A stretch of 64,000 bases of DNA from the NCBI GenBank assembly GCA_004556655.1, contig SFGF01000001.1, forward strand, positions 1-64,000. Reading direction: 5' to 3'. This stretch comes from Lachnospiraceae bacterium. GTDB lineage: Bacteria; Bacillota; Clostridia; Lachnospirales; Lachnospiraceae. Below the pieces are notes generated by a model. That model was not told where the DNA came from. It did not search any database and worked only from the letters and a program-made list of their open reading frames with translations. The number at the start of each line of letters is the position of its first letter. Position 1 is the stretch's first letter. A program made the translations under genes and the position numbers. This document shows, piece by piece, positions 55,217 through 64,000 of this stretch.

Positions 55217-56525
55217 TAACTTCCTTTACATACATCCATAATCCACGAAACGTTTCCTGATCAGATACTTCTACTTCACATTCTGGAAATCGTTCTATTA
55301 TTTTTTCCCGCAAAAACAAATTCTTATTAGCAACACCGCCCGAAAAAATCACTTTATCCACTTTATGTTTTTCTTTTAATAAATGTTTTGCTGTAACGTA
55401 ATAATTTTCTGCCATTTGTTCAAAAACAGAACGCATCAGATTTCCAACTGTAAAATTTGTTTCCAATATGTTTGCAATCTTCCCATTTGTATTTTTATTG
55501 ACAGAATTAGGGAAGAAACTCATATCAATGATAAGTTCTGTATCATCACTGGTTGCTGCCAACTCCATAACAATTTTCCAAAGTTTTTCATCCTCTACTT
55601 CCATCCCATTATATGCCTTTAGTAATTCTCTAAAGAAATTAATATAAACATTTAATGCTCTGCCACATGGCACATGTGGGATAGTATTTAAATACATATT
55701 ATTAAAAAATGGTCTTGTCTGAAATGTCTTATCAAATATAAGGTTACCATCCAAAATGCTTACCTGTGATCCCGTTCCAAGATTGAAAGACAACACATTT
55801 TCTTTCATTCCGCTTCCAAGTAATGCCGCCTGCTGATCTCCAATTGCCTCACAAAAGCAATATCTGCAACCATTTATTTGTGCTTCAACTATCTCATCTT
55901 CCTCTACGCTTGGAAATTGTATAGATTGATATCCCAACTGCTCTATCAATCGTTGATTCCACTTTTTTCTCCCCAAATCATACAATCCACTGGCTGCAGC
56001 ATTTGTTGGATGCACTGCAGGGATTATACTTGTTAACGAATAGATCAAATAATCTCCCAATGTGTAGAATCTCGCTTTTCTTCCCTTCAAACCTGAGTTT
56101 TTATCCAACACCACATATAAATTGGTACTTGCTATGCCTGCTTTCAACGGCATACCTGTGCTTTCAATGTCTTTCATATCAACAAGGGAAGCTATCTCTT
56201 CCAGATAACTTCCCCTTTCGCTTTTCTCTAATGCCCATTCATCTTTCCAAGATACATAATCGCACAATAAATTTCCTTCCATATCTGTCAAAACAAAACC
56301 GTGCATCTCCGTTGAAATTCCAACATAAAACTTATCTCCAAAACATTGAAATTCACGTAATATTTCTTTTACTGCATAGGCAACTCCCTGTATTCTTGGA
56401 AATCGATTTTTAGTTTCTATTTCTGATGTTCTTTTTGTTATTTTTTTTATAATTTTCCCAGTCTCATATTCTACTAATGCAGCTTTAAGGAAACTCGTTC
56501 CACAATCAATTGTTATTGTATACAT
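55197..56525 (-). CDS. FGGY-family carbohydrate kinase (sedoheptulokinase-like)
   Basis: A 442-residue kinase with the ATPase fold of the FGGY family: TIDCGTSFLKAALVE near the start, STEMHGFVLTD, GDQQAALLGSG, NLGTGSQVS and FSGGVANKNLF. The length is short for xylulokinase and fits the sedoheptulokinase side of the family, but substrate is not decided by sequence. Its place in a glycan operon with a DHQ-synthase-like enzyme is unusual, since most FGGY kinases are catabolic. Confidence 0.85.
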   Translation of the reverse strand: MYTITIDCGTSFLKAALVEYETGKIIKKITKRTSEIETKNRFPRIQGVAYAVKEILREFQCFGDKFYVGISTEMHGFVLTDMEGNLLCDYVSWKDEWALEKSERGSYLEEIASLVDMKDIESTGMPLKAGIASTNLYVVLDKNSGLKGRKARFYTLGDYLIYSLTSIIPAVHPTNAAASGLYDLGRKKWNQRLIEQLGYQSIQFPSVEEDEIVEAQINGCRYCFCEAIGDQQAALLGSGMKENVLSFNLGTGSQVSILDGNLIFDKTFQTRPFFNNMYLNTIPHVPCGRALNVYINFFRELLKAYNGMEVEDEKLWKIVMELAATSDDTELIIDMSFFPNSVNKNTNGKIANILETNFTVGNLMRSVFEQMAENYYVTAKHLLKEKHKVDKVIFSGGVANKNLFLREKIIERFPECEVEVSDQETFRGLWMYVKEVNDVRLW

Positions 56526-56534
56526 TAAAATCCT

Positions 56535-57527
56535 CTATTTCGTAATAATTAAAGTTCCATTCATATCGCAAAGCGGAACCTTGCACATATGCACATCATA
56601 CTCCTTTTCATATCTATTAACAGCATCTCTGACCCCCGTCAACCGGCTATTATAGTCATGAATAAATATATATCCTCCCTTATTTAATCTAGGATAAAAA
56701 TATTTTATCCCCTGATATATTGATTCTCCAAAGTCTACATCAATTGAAACAAAAGCAAATCTCTCATCTAATCCATCCAATGATTCTGGAAAAAATCCCT
56801 TTCTAAAAATAACCTGTTTCTGATTTGGAAGATTGTTCAATACAATTTCCATAGTTGTATTTTTAAAAACTTCTACAAATGCTTCATTACAATTATCCTG
56901 CTGCAATTCATTTACTGCCTCTTTAACATCAAATCCTTCAAATGTATCAAACAAATAGCATTTTCTATCAGGAAAAACTCTATTAATATGTTTGGCAAAC
57001 TCCCCTCTAAATACTCCAAGTTCCGCAACACAGCCTTCTATATCATTTTTGATAATTTCTGTAGCAACTAATTCAAAATTTTTTAATCTGACATAATCAT
57101 TTTCATAAACAGAATCTGACATATATTTATTATAATCTACATTATTTATCACATCAATTTCTGGTGTGCTTATAACATGAAAGCTATGCTTTAATGTTTG
57201 AATATATCGTTCATCAAAAACAGCTTCTGCAATATCATAATTTCTGTTCAAATCACAAATACAATAATTATTATATAAAAAAATAACTTTATCTAAATTA
57301 ATTCCCAGTTCTTTACATTGTGAGTATATCTCACTTGCAAATCTGTTTGCAACAATAATAATATCGTACTCTCTTACATTAATTTGATCCGGTGTTATTA
57401 TAGGACGATTCATAAATTCTTTTTTACTTGAATCATTATCAATAAATGCCTCGACATCATCTAATTTGACTCTATATTTCAACACATGTGCAACAGCTCG
57501 TCCAGTTCCCCAAATTAAAATCTTCAT
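56535..57527 (-). CDS. TylF/MycF-like methyltransferase with N-terminal Rossmann-like domain
   Basis: A 330-residue protein. Residues 1-95 look like a nucleotide-binding domain (MKILIWGTGRAVAHVL, FIDNDSSKKEF). Residues 125-330 resemble TylF O-methyltransferases: CVAELGVFRGEFAKHI binds S-adenosylmethionine, and FVSIDVDFGESIYQGIKYFYPRLNKGGYIFIHDY carries the metal-binding Asp residues. It should methylate a sugar hydroxyl of the repeat unit. It joins the GT87-like gene by an ATGA overlap. Confidence 0.85.
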   Translation of the reverse strand: MKILIWGTGRAVAHVLKYRVKLDDVEAFIDNDSSKKEFMNRPIITPDQINVREYDIIIVANRFASEIYSQCKELGINLDKVIFLYNNYCICDLNRNYDIAEAVFDERYIQTLKHSFHVISTPEIDVINNVDYNKYMSDSVYENDYVRLKNFELVATEIIKNDIEGCVAELGVFRGEFAKHINRVFPDRKCYLFDTFEGFDVKEAVNELQQDNCNEAFVEVFKNTTMEIVLNNLPNQKQVIFRKGFFPESLDGLDERFAFVSIDVDFGESIYQGIKYFYPRLNKGGYIFIHDYNSRLTGVRDAVNRYEKEYDVHMCKVPLCDMNGTLIITK

Positions 57528-58744
57528 TTTCTTTTTCCTCTCTCCACAATACTATCCACAAAGGAAAGCACAAATAATAATAACATTAAACAATTAATAA
57601 TTAGTGTTGGTAACGTAAGCGGATATTTTGCCTCCTCTATATCATATTGAGATAACTTTGGCAATGCATAGGGAACAAGTATGAGCCCTAGAAGTATAAG
57701 ATAAAAATAATCTATTTGTTTATACTTATTTTTACAAAACAAAAATAAAAATGGAATTATAAGAAAAATTAATGTATATGTATAACTAAATTGTGGCATC
57801 CATATCATTATAAATATAATTGACAATGTTCTTTTCCATATTTCTGATGTAGAATTAAAAATGTATATACATATCAAAATAACTATACCTTTTATTAGAA
57901 TTAAAAATTTATCAGAAAAATCTAATGCAAAGATACTTTGACAAATTTTTAAAATGTTGCTTAAAGAGAAATTATATGCCATACCCATTTTTCCTTGCAT
58001 TTCACTACTAATTACAATTCCTTGCAACATTTCTTTAATATCTGCTATCCCTCCAAATTCGAAAAATGGCATGACAAATACCAAAATCCCCATACTTATT
58101 AATAACCCTGTTTCTCTTCGTCGTCTACCTGATACTGTCAAAACACCAAACAATGCTGGATATATCTTTATCCCTGCTGCTATCGCTAAAGCAAGATAGG
58201 CAAAAACTCTAATTTTAAAATCATCATTATCATAAAACAATACATAAAACCAAGTCATAATAAATGCAAGCAAAACAAAATTGCCTCTTTCAATTGTAAA
58301 GAGCATCGGTCCAGAAAAAAATATTACAAATTGAAGCATTAAATTTGCCTCTTCCTTTTGCATGTATTTCATCAATTTATATATAACAAAGATACTAATA
58401 AAAATGCAAATAGTATATGCCAATTGTGTTGGCATATACTGCCGTAAAAAAACTCCTTGTATACCATTTTCTGAATATACTATATCATATGGTACTAAAT
58501 GATAAAATATTTTCAAAATAAGAAAACATAATGCTGGATAATTGGCAGAATAATTGTATGGATTTCCAGTTCCTATTAATGCTAACATATTAAAAAAATC
58601 CATTTCTGTATCATGCAGATCATTAATAAAATAGCCATCCAAATATCTCGATCTAAAAATTATAAGGAAAACTAGATAACTTATTTCCAGAATACTTAAA
58701 AAATATAATATGCATTTTTTTTCTTGTATTTGTATGTTTTTCAT
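57524..58744 (-). CDS. GT87-like polyprenyl-sugar mannosyltransferase (DUF2029 type)
   Basis: A 406-residue membrane protein with about ten segments. An acidic pair early in the first outside loop (LHDTEMDF) and the conserved KIYPALFG with GRRRRE-type basic loop fit the GT87/DUF2029 family of GT-C enzymes that use polyprenyl-phosphate sugars. The sequence is strongly AT-rich. ATGA overlaps join it to both neighbours. Confidence 0.75.
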   Translation of the reverse strand: MKNIQIQEKKCILYFLSILEISYLVFLIIFRSRYLDGYFINDLHDTEMDFFNMLALIGTGNPYNYSANYPALCFLILKIFYHLVPYDIVYSENGIQGVFLRQYMPTQLAYTICIFISIFVIYKLMKYMQKEEANLMLQFVIFFSGPMLFTIERGNFVLLAFIMTWFYVLFYDNDDFKIRVFAYLALAIAAGIKIYPALFGVLTVSGRRRRETGLLISMGILVFVMPFFEFGGIADIKEMLQGIVISSEMQGKMGMAYNFSLSNILKICQSIFALDFSDKFLILIKGIVILICIYIFNSTSEIWKRTLSIIFIMIWMPQFSYTYTLIFLIIPFLFLFCKNKYKQIDYFYLILLGLILVPYALPKLSQYDIEEAKYPLTLPTLIINCLMLLLFVLSFVDSIVERGKRK

Positions 58745-59958
58745 TTACTCTTTTTTATTCTCCCAAACACCTGATAATATATTTGTCTACATGATTGATC
58801 TAACTTTTTGTTTAACGGTATCATAATCAAATGATACATTAAAATTGCCAATATTACTGTATAAACAAATGATATTCCTGTAAACATCACTCCAATTGAA
58901 AAATTCCAATACTCCTCTGGAATTTTAAACAATTGAATAATATGAATATACCATGTTTCTTTATATCCATTTTTCATGCAAAATAATACTGTACTATGAA
59001 ATAAATATAAAGGCATTATTAATTTTGCAAATGAATCTATTATACCAGACTTTATATTTGGATTTTTAGTTTCATTTTTTAATTCTGTTTTTTCTACAAT
59101 ATCATAATTGTAAATTATAAAACATATATATATAAGATAAATAGAAGGTAAAATATAACAGTAAATATCAATATTAGCAGTTCCATAATAACTTGCATAA
59201 AAATAAATATAGCTATTATATAATATAATTGTACACAATCCAAGCCAAGGTATTATGTGGATTTTTCTCCACCTATGTTTTTTGTTTTTCAATTCATTTA
59301 AAATAAACCCTGAACAAAATAAATCTAAATTAAAATAAAAAGGTTTATAAATATCAGACGACCAATTACCATCGCCTACGACTGCAATGTGATACCCCAT
59401 CGCAACTCTAAAAACAAATCCTCCAATTAAAAAAAGCAAAAATAGCCACTTAAAATATTTACAATTACTCAAATATCGTTTAATTAAAAGATAGAATAAT
59501 GGTGCCACCAAATATAATCTTAATAGTGTTGTCATATACCAAGCCAAACCAAATTCAGTAGAATCAAATTCCTCTTGATAATTAAATAGCAAAAGCTTCA
59601 GCAATTTTGTTATTGAATCTCGACCTGGTAATAAATATTCTGGTTTTAAAAATATAACAATTAAACAAATATATGTCCAATAAAGCGGCAGTATTTTTAA
59701 TAATCTCGAATAATAAAATTTAAGTATTCCATGTTTAGTCATTTGATACTTACCAGAATAAAATCCACTTCCAATTCCATATCCTGATAACACAAAAAAA
59801 ATCCATACTCCCGCCCACGCAGGTGTGAATAGTATCCACGATATTTTTACATTATCGAACCACTCTACAGGAATAAATATTTTTGCATGAAGTAAAAATA
59901 CTATCAAAAAAGCTATTATTCGTAATAAATTTAGTCTATCATACTTCTCTTTTTCCAT
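58741..59958 (-). CDS. Acyltransferase family 3 (OafA-like) membrane protein
   Basis: A 405-residue polytopic acyltransferase with ten or so membrane segments. The N-terminal block RLNLLRIIAFLIVFLLHAKIF holds the catalytic-type His, and AWAGVWIFFVLSGYGIG is the second conserved block of the family. It should O-acetylate the surface glycan, alongside the MBOAT/SGNH enzymes. AT-rich. Confidence 0.88.
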   Translation of the reverse strand: MEKEKYDRLNLLRIIAFLIVFLLHAKIFIPVEWFDNVKISWILFTPAWAGVWIFFVLSGYGIGSGFYSGKYQMTKHGILKFYYSRLLKILPLYWTYICLIVIFLKPEYLLPGRDSITKLLKLLLFNYQEEFDSTEFGLAWYMTTLLRLYLVAPLFYLLIKRYLSNCKYFKWLFLLFLIGGFVFRVAMGYHIAVVGDGNWSSDIYKPFYFNLDLFCSGFILNELKNKKHRWRKIHIIPWLGLCTIILYNSYIYFYASYYGTANIDIYCYILPSIYLIYICFIIYNYDIVEKTELKNETKNPNIKSGIIDSFAKLIMPLYLFHSTVLFCMKNGYKETWYIHIIQLFKIPEEYWNFSIGVMFTGISFVYTVILAILMYHLIMIPLNKKLDQSCRQIYYQVFGRIKKSK

Positions 59959-59962
59959 ACGT

Positions 59963-61672
59963 TCACTCCCAATCTATTGTTTTTATCCGATATACACTCC
60001 AATTTTCATAATATCCATCATATACTGTAACTTCACTTATATCTTCCGTTTTTTCAAATACTGCATCAATATCATAATATTTTTTTATCCATGACAAAAT
60101 ATATGAAAAGTATTCTGGAAAATCATCCCCATAAGTTGTAATAATTTTAACTTTATCACTATTTATACTCTCCAAAAGCAACGAATCTTTTTTTTCAATA
60201 TTATAAATATCCATTAAATCATAATATGCCTCACCATATATCTCCCAATTTCCCATTATATTCCAATACCCATGTCTTGCAGTATAATCCCATATAGATC
60301 TTCCTACATCAACAGAAAAGACTCTTGTATCTCCTGCCATAAAAATAACATCATTTTCATTTTCTAAATAATTCAGCACTTCCTCTCTTTCATTAGATAT
60401 TAAATAATCTGGAAATAAATCAAACTTTTCATATCTCCAATATAAAGTTATTACTGGTAATAACAACAAGCCTACATTAAGTATATATTTTCCAACATTT
60501 CTTTTTATATTTATCTTTAATTCATCATCTAAACTAAATATTAATAAATATATACCAAAAATATAATTTGGCATTACCACCCTGTATGGTGCTCTTTTTA
60601 TTACAAAAAAAATAATATCTGTAGACACAACTCCAAGCCATATGAGTACTGCCAGTATTTCTCTTTTATTATTTTTTTTCAAGCTGTCAACACAAAAATA
60701 AATCATTGTAATCAGAAACATTAATATGTATAGTGAGCTAAAAACATTATATGTCCTTAATTTATTTATATAGTTTATTCCAAACTGAATAAGATCAAAA
60801 TTAAATTTATTATCATATGTATTTAATGCATCTAATTTTTCAAACTGCTCTGTTGAAATATGATTATAATCATAATAAAACGCATTATACATTCCCAGAT
60901 ATTGTTCATAGCTTATTCCAACTTTATTAAATTTTTCTTCATCGTATGGAACTTGTGCACAATCTAATGCATTACTCCTAGTCTCTCCCCAGGTCAAATG
61001 CTGTTTTTCGATAGGATTGCTTGTTTCTATAAAAAGATTGCTATGTATACTTATATACATTCCTAATACAAGTAATACTAATAAATATATATATCGTTTT
61101 AAATTTTTTTTCCCTATTTGAGATATAATAAATAATCCTAAAATTACACATAAGGATTTAAGAACTTCTCCTCTAAATAAAACCCCAATCAATATAGTAA
61201 TTATACCATATATATAATACTTTTTATTATTTGATTTTATCGCATAAAGACAAGATATAATTCCTGCTATCGCAGAATAATAAGCAACCACAGTAAACGA
61301 AAAATATGAGATTACTATGATAAAGTTTGCAATAAGCATTGTATAAACAATGCAGAAATGTGTTTCTATCTTACAAAATACCAAATTAAGAAGGAATCCA
61401 GCTATTAGATAAGTTGCTAAATATGATACTGTAACCCAATTCACTATTGGAAATATTTTAAAGAAAAAATTATAAATGATTCCCAATATAATATGTATAT
61501 TTATAATATAAGGCGAGCATTTTCCATATCCACCGCTTGCAATATCCACCATTGTAGTATCATCATTTGTTGCGAAAAATATTTTATTTGTTAACAATAA
61601 TATTAATAAAACCAAAAATTGCGTCAAAGTTAATATAATTAGTCTTTTTTTTTCCCTTGTCATGTATAACAT
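59963..61672 (-). CDS. Large polytopic membrane protein, GT-C-like
   Basis: A 569-residue protein with about ten to twelve membrane segments in the first 420 residues and a soluble C-terminal domain of 150 residues outside (for example FMAGDTRVFSVDVGRSIWDY). An Asp pair in the first loop (ATNDDTTMVD) is like GT-C transferases, which use polyprenyl-phosphate donors. I do not recognise a named family. It starts a gene cluster after a terminator-like hairpin. AGGAAGG precedes the ATG. AT-rich. Confidence 0.6.
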   Translation of the reverse strand: MLYMTREKKRLIILTLTQFLVLLILLLTNKIFFATNDDTTMVDIASGGYGKCSPYIINIHIILGIIYNFFFKIFPIVNWVTVSYLATYLIAGFLLNLVFCKIETHFCIVYTMLIANFIIVISYFSFTVVAYYSAIAGIISCLYAIKSNNKKYYIYGIITILIGVLFRGEVLKSLCVILGLFIISQIGKKNLKRYIYLLVLLVLGMYISIHSNLFIETSNPIEKQHLTWGETRSNALDCAQVPYDEEKFNKVGISYEQYLGMYNAFYYDYNHISTEQFEKLDALNTYDNKFNFDLIQFGINYINKLRTYNVFSSLYILMFLITMIYFCVDSLKKNNKREILAVLIWLGVVSTDIIFFVIKRAPYRVVMPNYIFGIYLLIFSLDDELKINIKRNVGKYILNVGLLLLPVITLYWRYEKFDLFPDYLISNEREEVLNYLENENDVIFMAGDTRVFSVDVGRSIWDYTARHGYWNIMGNWEIYGEAYYDLMDIYNIEKKDSLLLESINSDKVKIITTYGDDFPEYFSYILSWIKKYYDIDAVFEKTEDISEVTVYDGYYENWSVYRIKTIDWE

Positions 61673-61692
61673 ATCACCCTTCCTATAATCTC

Positions 61693-61740
61693 AAAAAATA
61701 TGCTAGGACAGTAGTATATATGTTGTCTACTGCCTAGCAC
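61693..61740 (-). terminator. Hairpin with T run between the TPP-enzyme gene and the membrane-protein gene
   Basis: tgctagg and cagtag (61701-61714) pair with ctactg and cctagca (61727-61739), with one bulged base. The minus-strand product is followed by TATTTTTTG. It is a good intrinsic terminator in the middle of a same-strand gene row, so it either ends one operon or attenuates the next. Confidence 0.75.
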
Positions 61741-61773
61741 TACTATCATTTATTATATATTATTTTAAAATTA

Positions 61774-63585
61774 TTATCCTTCCCACATCGGGATAATCAT
61801 TATTTTCTCTAACTCTTCTCTAGGAAGAAATGGTGCCAGATCCTCCAATGGCGGACTCACTAATGTTCCATCTGCTAATTTCTTTGTAGCACTTTTCGGT
61901 TCAAATTTCTGATTAATGTCTACAAAAATCTCACACATCGCAAACCCTTCTTTATGAAGCATCTCCTCAACTGCATTTGGAATTTCTTCATTTGACTTCG
62001 CAGACATATATGGTATTCCATATGCTGCTGCAATTTTGCTCATATCTGGGAAGCTAAGATCTCCGCTCTCTGGTCCTATACCGACTTTTGTATATTCAGG
62101 AAACAAGTTTCCTTCTGTCTGCCGCATGGAATGATATCCCTGATTATTCACAACAAATATTTTAATCGGAAGCTTATGGAATACGATTGTCTGCAATTCC
62201 TGAAGATTCATCTGAATACTTCCATCTCCTGTCAGACAAAGTGTATCCTTCTTTCCTGTTGCAAAGCAACAACCAATCGCAGCCGGAAGATCGTATCCCA
62301 TACTTGCAGCTCCACTATTGCAGATCAACCGTGTATGTTCTTTGATATGAATTGCATGAAGGCATGCCTCTACTGTTCCATTTCCTAATACAATATATTG
62401 ATCTTCTGGTGCCTTTCTGCTCACTTCATTTAAAAAGCAATAAGCATTTGCGGCTCCTTCTTTCCTGTAATGTTTTTCTGTGACCACAGGATAATTTTTC
62501 TTCCAATCTCTGCATATAGTCAGCCATTCCTCATGTGGTTCCAACGGCTCAATTAATGCTTTGTCTAACTTTTGTAGAAAATCTTTTGCATCCGCATGAA
62601 TTGGCATTTCAACATGAATGCTTGGTTTCATCAATTCATACTGATCAATATCTACCATAATAACATAGGCTTCTCTTGCCCAGCTTTTCACATTATATCC
62701 AACCTGTCTACAGCTAAGACGACATCCAACTGATAATACAAGATCTGCATTCTGAATCGCCCAATTTCCTGGTCTGTCACCCAGCAATCCCGGAATTCCG
62801 ACAAACAAATCATTATCATGCGGCATAAGATCGCTTGAATCCCATGCTACTGCTACTGGAATATTTAATTTTTCTGCCACTTTGCGCATTAATTCTACTG
62901 TGTTTATAGTATGTATTGCACTACCCACATTCAGAACAGGCCTCTTTGCCTTTTTAATCTTCTCGATAACTGTCTCAATGCATTCCTCGGTTACACTCGG
63001 AGCCTGATCAGCTTCCAATTCTTGCGGATTAAATTCTATAAACTCTTCTGGATCAATATAGCCCCCCTGAATATCAAGTGGTACATCAAGCCACACTGGT
63101 CCTGGTCTTCCTGTTTTTGCCAGATATAATGCTTTTTGAATATGATACTTAACAGTTTTCGGATCAATGATCATCTCTGCATATTTTGTCATATGGGCCA
63201 CCATCGGTGTAATATCATACTCCTGATCCCCCATCGCACGTACTGGAATCCCTGCTGCCCGTGCAGTTGTTGCATATCTGATCTGTCCACTGATAATAAA
63301 CATTGGAATGCTATCCAGCCATGCTCCCAATACACCTGTTAACGTATTGGTTCCACCTGGTCCCGTTGTGCAGCATACCATCGGCAATTCATTCGTTGCA
63401 CGAAAATAGCCTTCCGCTGCAATAGCCGCACTCTGCTCATGCTGGACAAAAATATTTGTAAGTCCCTCCTGATGACCAAATGAAACATTCAAATGCATTG
63501 CTCCACCACCAGGAACAGTAAAATTATACTTAATTCCCTGATCCACAAGATATTGTGCGATCCAATCCGCAATTTTAACTTTCAT
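61774..63585 (-). CDS. Acetolactate-synthase-like thiamine-diphosphate enzyme
   Basis: A 603-residue ThDP enzyme of the IlvB/IolD superfamily. The activating Glu50 is in FVQHEQSAAIAAEGY, and the cofactor motif runs from LTGDGSIQM to VVNNQGYHS. No regulatory subunit gene is near, and the context is glycan synthesis, so it is unlikely to be a true acetolactate synthase. Next to a DHQ-synthase-like gene it may act on a keto sugar or cyclic ketone. It begins five bases after that gene. Confidence 0.85.
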   Translation of the reverse strand: MKVKIADWIAQYLVDQGIKYNFTVPGGGAMHLNVSFGHQEGLTNIFVQHEQSAAIAAEGYFRATNELPMVCCTTGPGGTNTLTGVLGAWLDSIPMFIISGQIRYATTARAAGIPVRAMGDQEYDITPMVAHMTKYAEMIIDPKTVKYHIQKALYLAKTGRPGPVWLDVPLDIQGGYIDPEEFIEFNPQELEADQAPSVTEECIETVIEKIKKAKRPVLNVGSAIHTINTVELMRKVAEKLNIPVAVAWDSSDLMPHDNDLFVGIPGLLGDRPGNWAIQNADLVLSVGCRLSCRQVGYNVKSWAREAYVIMVDIDQYELMKPSIHVEMPIHADAKDFLQKLDKALIEPLEPHEEWLTICRDWKKNYPVVTEKHYRKEGAANAYCFLNEVSRKAPEDQYIVLGNGTVEACLHAIHIKEHTRLICNSGAASMGYDLPAAIGCCFATGKKDTLCLTGDGSIQMNLQELQTIVFHKLPIKIFVVNNQGYHSMRQTEGNLFPEYTKVGIGPESGDLSFPDMSKIAAAYGIPYMSAKSNEEIPNAVEEMLHKEGFAMCEIFVDINQKFEPKSATKKLADGTLVSPPLEDLAPFLPREELEKIMIIPMWEG

Positions 63586-63590
63586 ACCTC

Positions 63591-64000
63591 TTACAACTCC
63601 TTTTCGTCTGTCAATTTATCAAACAGATAATTTATTGCATTCTCGATTTCTTCTCTTTGTACATCATGTACGATCTGAAGTTTCATATCATCTTTCATAA
63701 GAACGGCTGTAAGTTCTTTTCCAACCTGCTTTTTATCCTTGTGAATCGCACTGATAATATCATCCATACTAACCTGAATATGTGATGTATTGATATGAAT
63801 AATTTTCCAGAGTACGTTTTCCACACGAAAAACCTTTTCCTCATCCAGCCATCCTCTTGACAACGAAATACGATTTGCTACAATCGTTCCCATAGCAACA
63901 GCCGTTCCATGTGGGATTTCATAATGGCTCATTGTCTCAAACGCATGTCCAAATGTATGAGCAAAATTCAGATGAATCCTTACTCCTCTGTCAAACTCAT
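63591..64000 (-). CDS. 3-dehydroquinate-synthase-like sugar phosphate cyclase (partial, C-terminal part)
   Basis: The last 135 or so residues of an AroB-family protein; the N-terminal part lies beyond the window edge. The frame runs open to position 64000. The metal-binding motif LNFAHTFGHAFETM is intact, followed by EIPHGTAVAMG. Family members cyclise DAHP to dehydroquinate, or sedoheptulose 7-phosphate and amino-DAHP analogues to other rings. Being next to a ThDP enzyme and near a sedoheptulokinase-like gene argues for a specialised member, but a plain AroB cannot be excluded. Confidence 0.85.
   Translation of the reverse strand, partial: EFDRGVRIHLNFAHTFGHAFETMSHYEIPHGTAVAMGTIVANRISLSRGWLDEEKVFRVENVLWKIIHINTSHIQVSMDDIISAIHKDKKQVGKELTAVLMKDDMKLQIVHDVQREEIENAINYLFDKLTDEKEL

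Noticed and set aside
61774..63585. True acetolactate synthase of valine/isoleucine synthesis
   Set aside because: There is no small regulatory subunit or other ilv gene, and the neighbours are glycan genes.
1..64000. CRISPR array, insertion sequence, prophage or tRNA
   Set aside because: No regularly spaced direct repeats, transposase, integrase, phage structural gene or tRNA cloverleaf was recognised on reading; a dedicated scan could still find a diverged tRNA.

Overview
The window looks like about 64 kb of a low-GC Firmicute chromosome. Gene style, Shine-Dalgarno-led starts, an HtrA/LCP/DUF3048 set and the glycan genes fit a gut Lachnospiraceae (Clostridia); genus cannot be told from sequence alone. 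No rRNA, tRNA, CRISPR array, prophage or insertion sequence was recognised. Almost the whole window is a cell-surface glycan and polymer-decoration region.

Layout. 0-2 kb: a 160-base nested inverted-repeat element and an HtrA protease with an Asn/Gln-rich repeat tail. 2-8.4 kb (minus): priming sugar-phosphate transferase, LCP ligase, two family 2 glycosyltransferases and a multi-pass membrane protein in one operon with a recognisable promoter and terminator. 8.5-12.5 kb: more glycosyltransferases, a small zinc-ribbon protein and a DUF3048 lipoprotein. 12.5-19.9 kb (minus): a phosphonate operon with PEP mutase fused to a cytidylyltransferase, phosphonopyruvate decarboxylase, 2-aminoethylphosphonate transaminase, a small membrane protein and a YidC/TagF-like fusion that may transfer the phosphonate head group. 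19.9-23.8 kb: a NERD-like protein, a short secreted peptide convergent with an Rgg/PlcR-like TPR regulator, and an AAA-ATPase/PD-(D/E)XK protein. 23.9-26 kb: LicC-like cytidylyltransferase and a broken amino-acid permease. 26-40.6 kb: two divergent operons that mirror each other, each carrying alkaline-phosphatase-superfamily membrane transferases, an MBOAT acyltransferase and SGNH partner(s); one copy is frameshifted in a T run. 40.6-48.9 kb: GtrII-, GtrB- and GtrA-like proteins, a polymerase-like protein, LicD, and two glycosyltransferases. 49-54.6 kb: a two-gene unit that does not belong to glycan synthesis, an archaeo-eukaryotic primase fused to a reverse transcriptase, followed without a gap by a roughly 1040-residue protein of unknown family. 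54.7-64 kb (minus): a second glycan operon with KdsC-like phosphatase, FGGY kinase, TylF-like methyltransferase, GT87-like transferase, acyltransferase, large membrane protein, TPP enzyme and the 3' part of a dehydroquinate-synthase-like gene, several of them strikingly AT-rich.

Together the genes describe a polymer begun on undecaprenyl phosphate, extended by several transferases, attached by LCP, and decorated with aminoethylphosphonate, phosphocholine-like groups, acyl groups and phospho-alcohol groups. The best candidates for undescribed biology are the primase-reverse transcriptase pair, the YidC-TagF fusion in the phosphonate operon, and the secreted-peptide/TPR-regulator pair.
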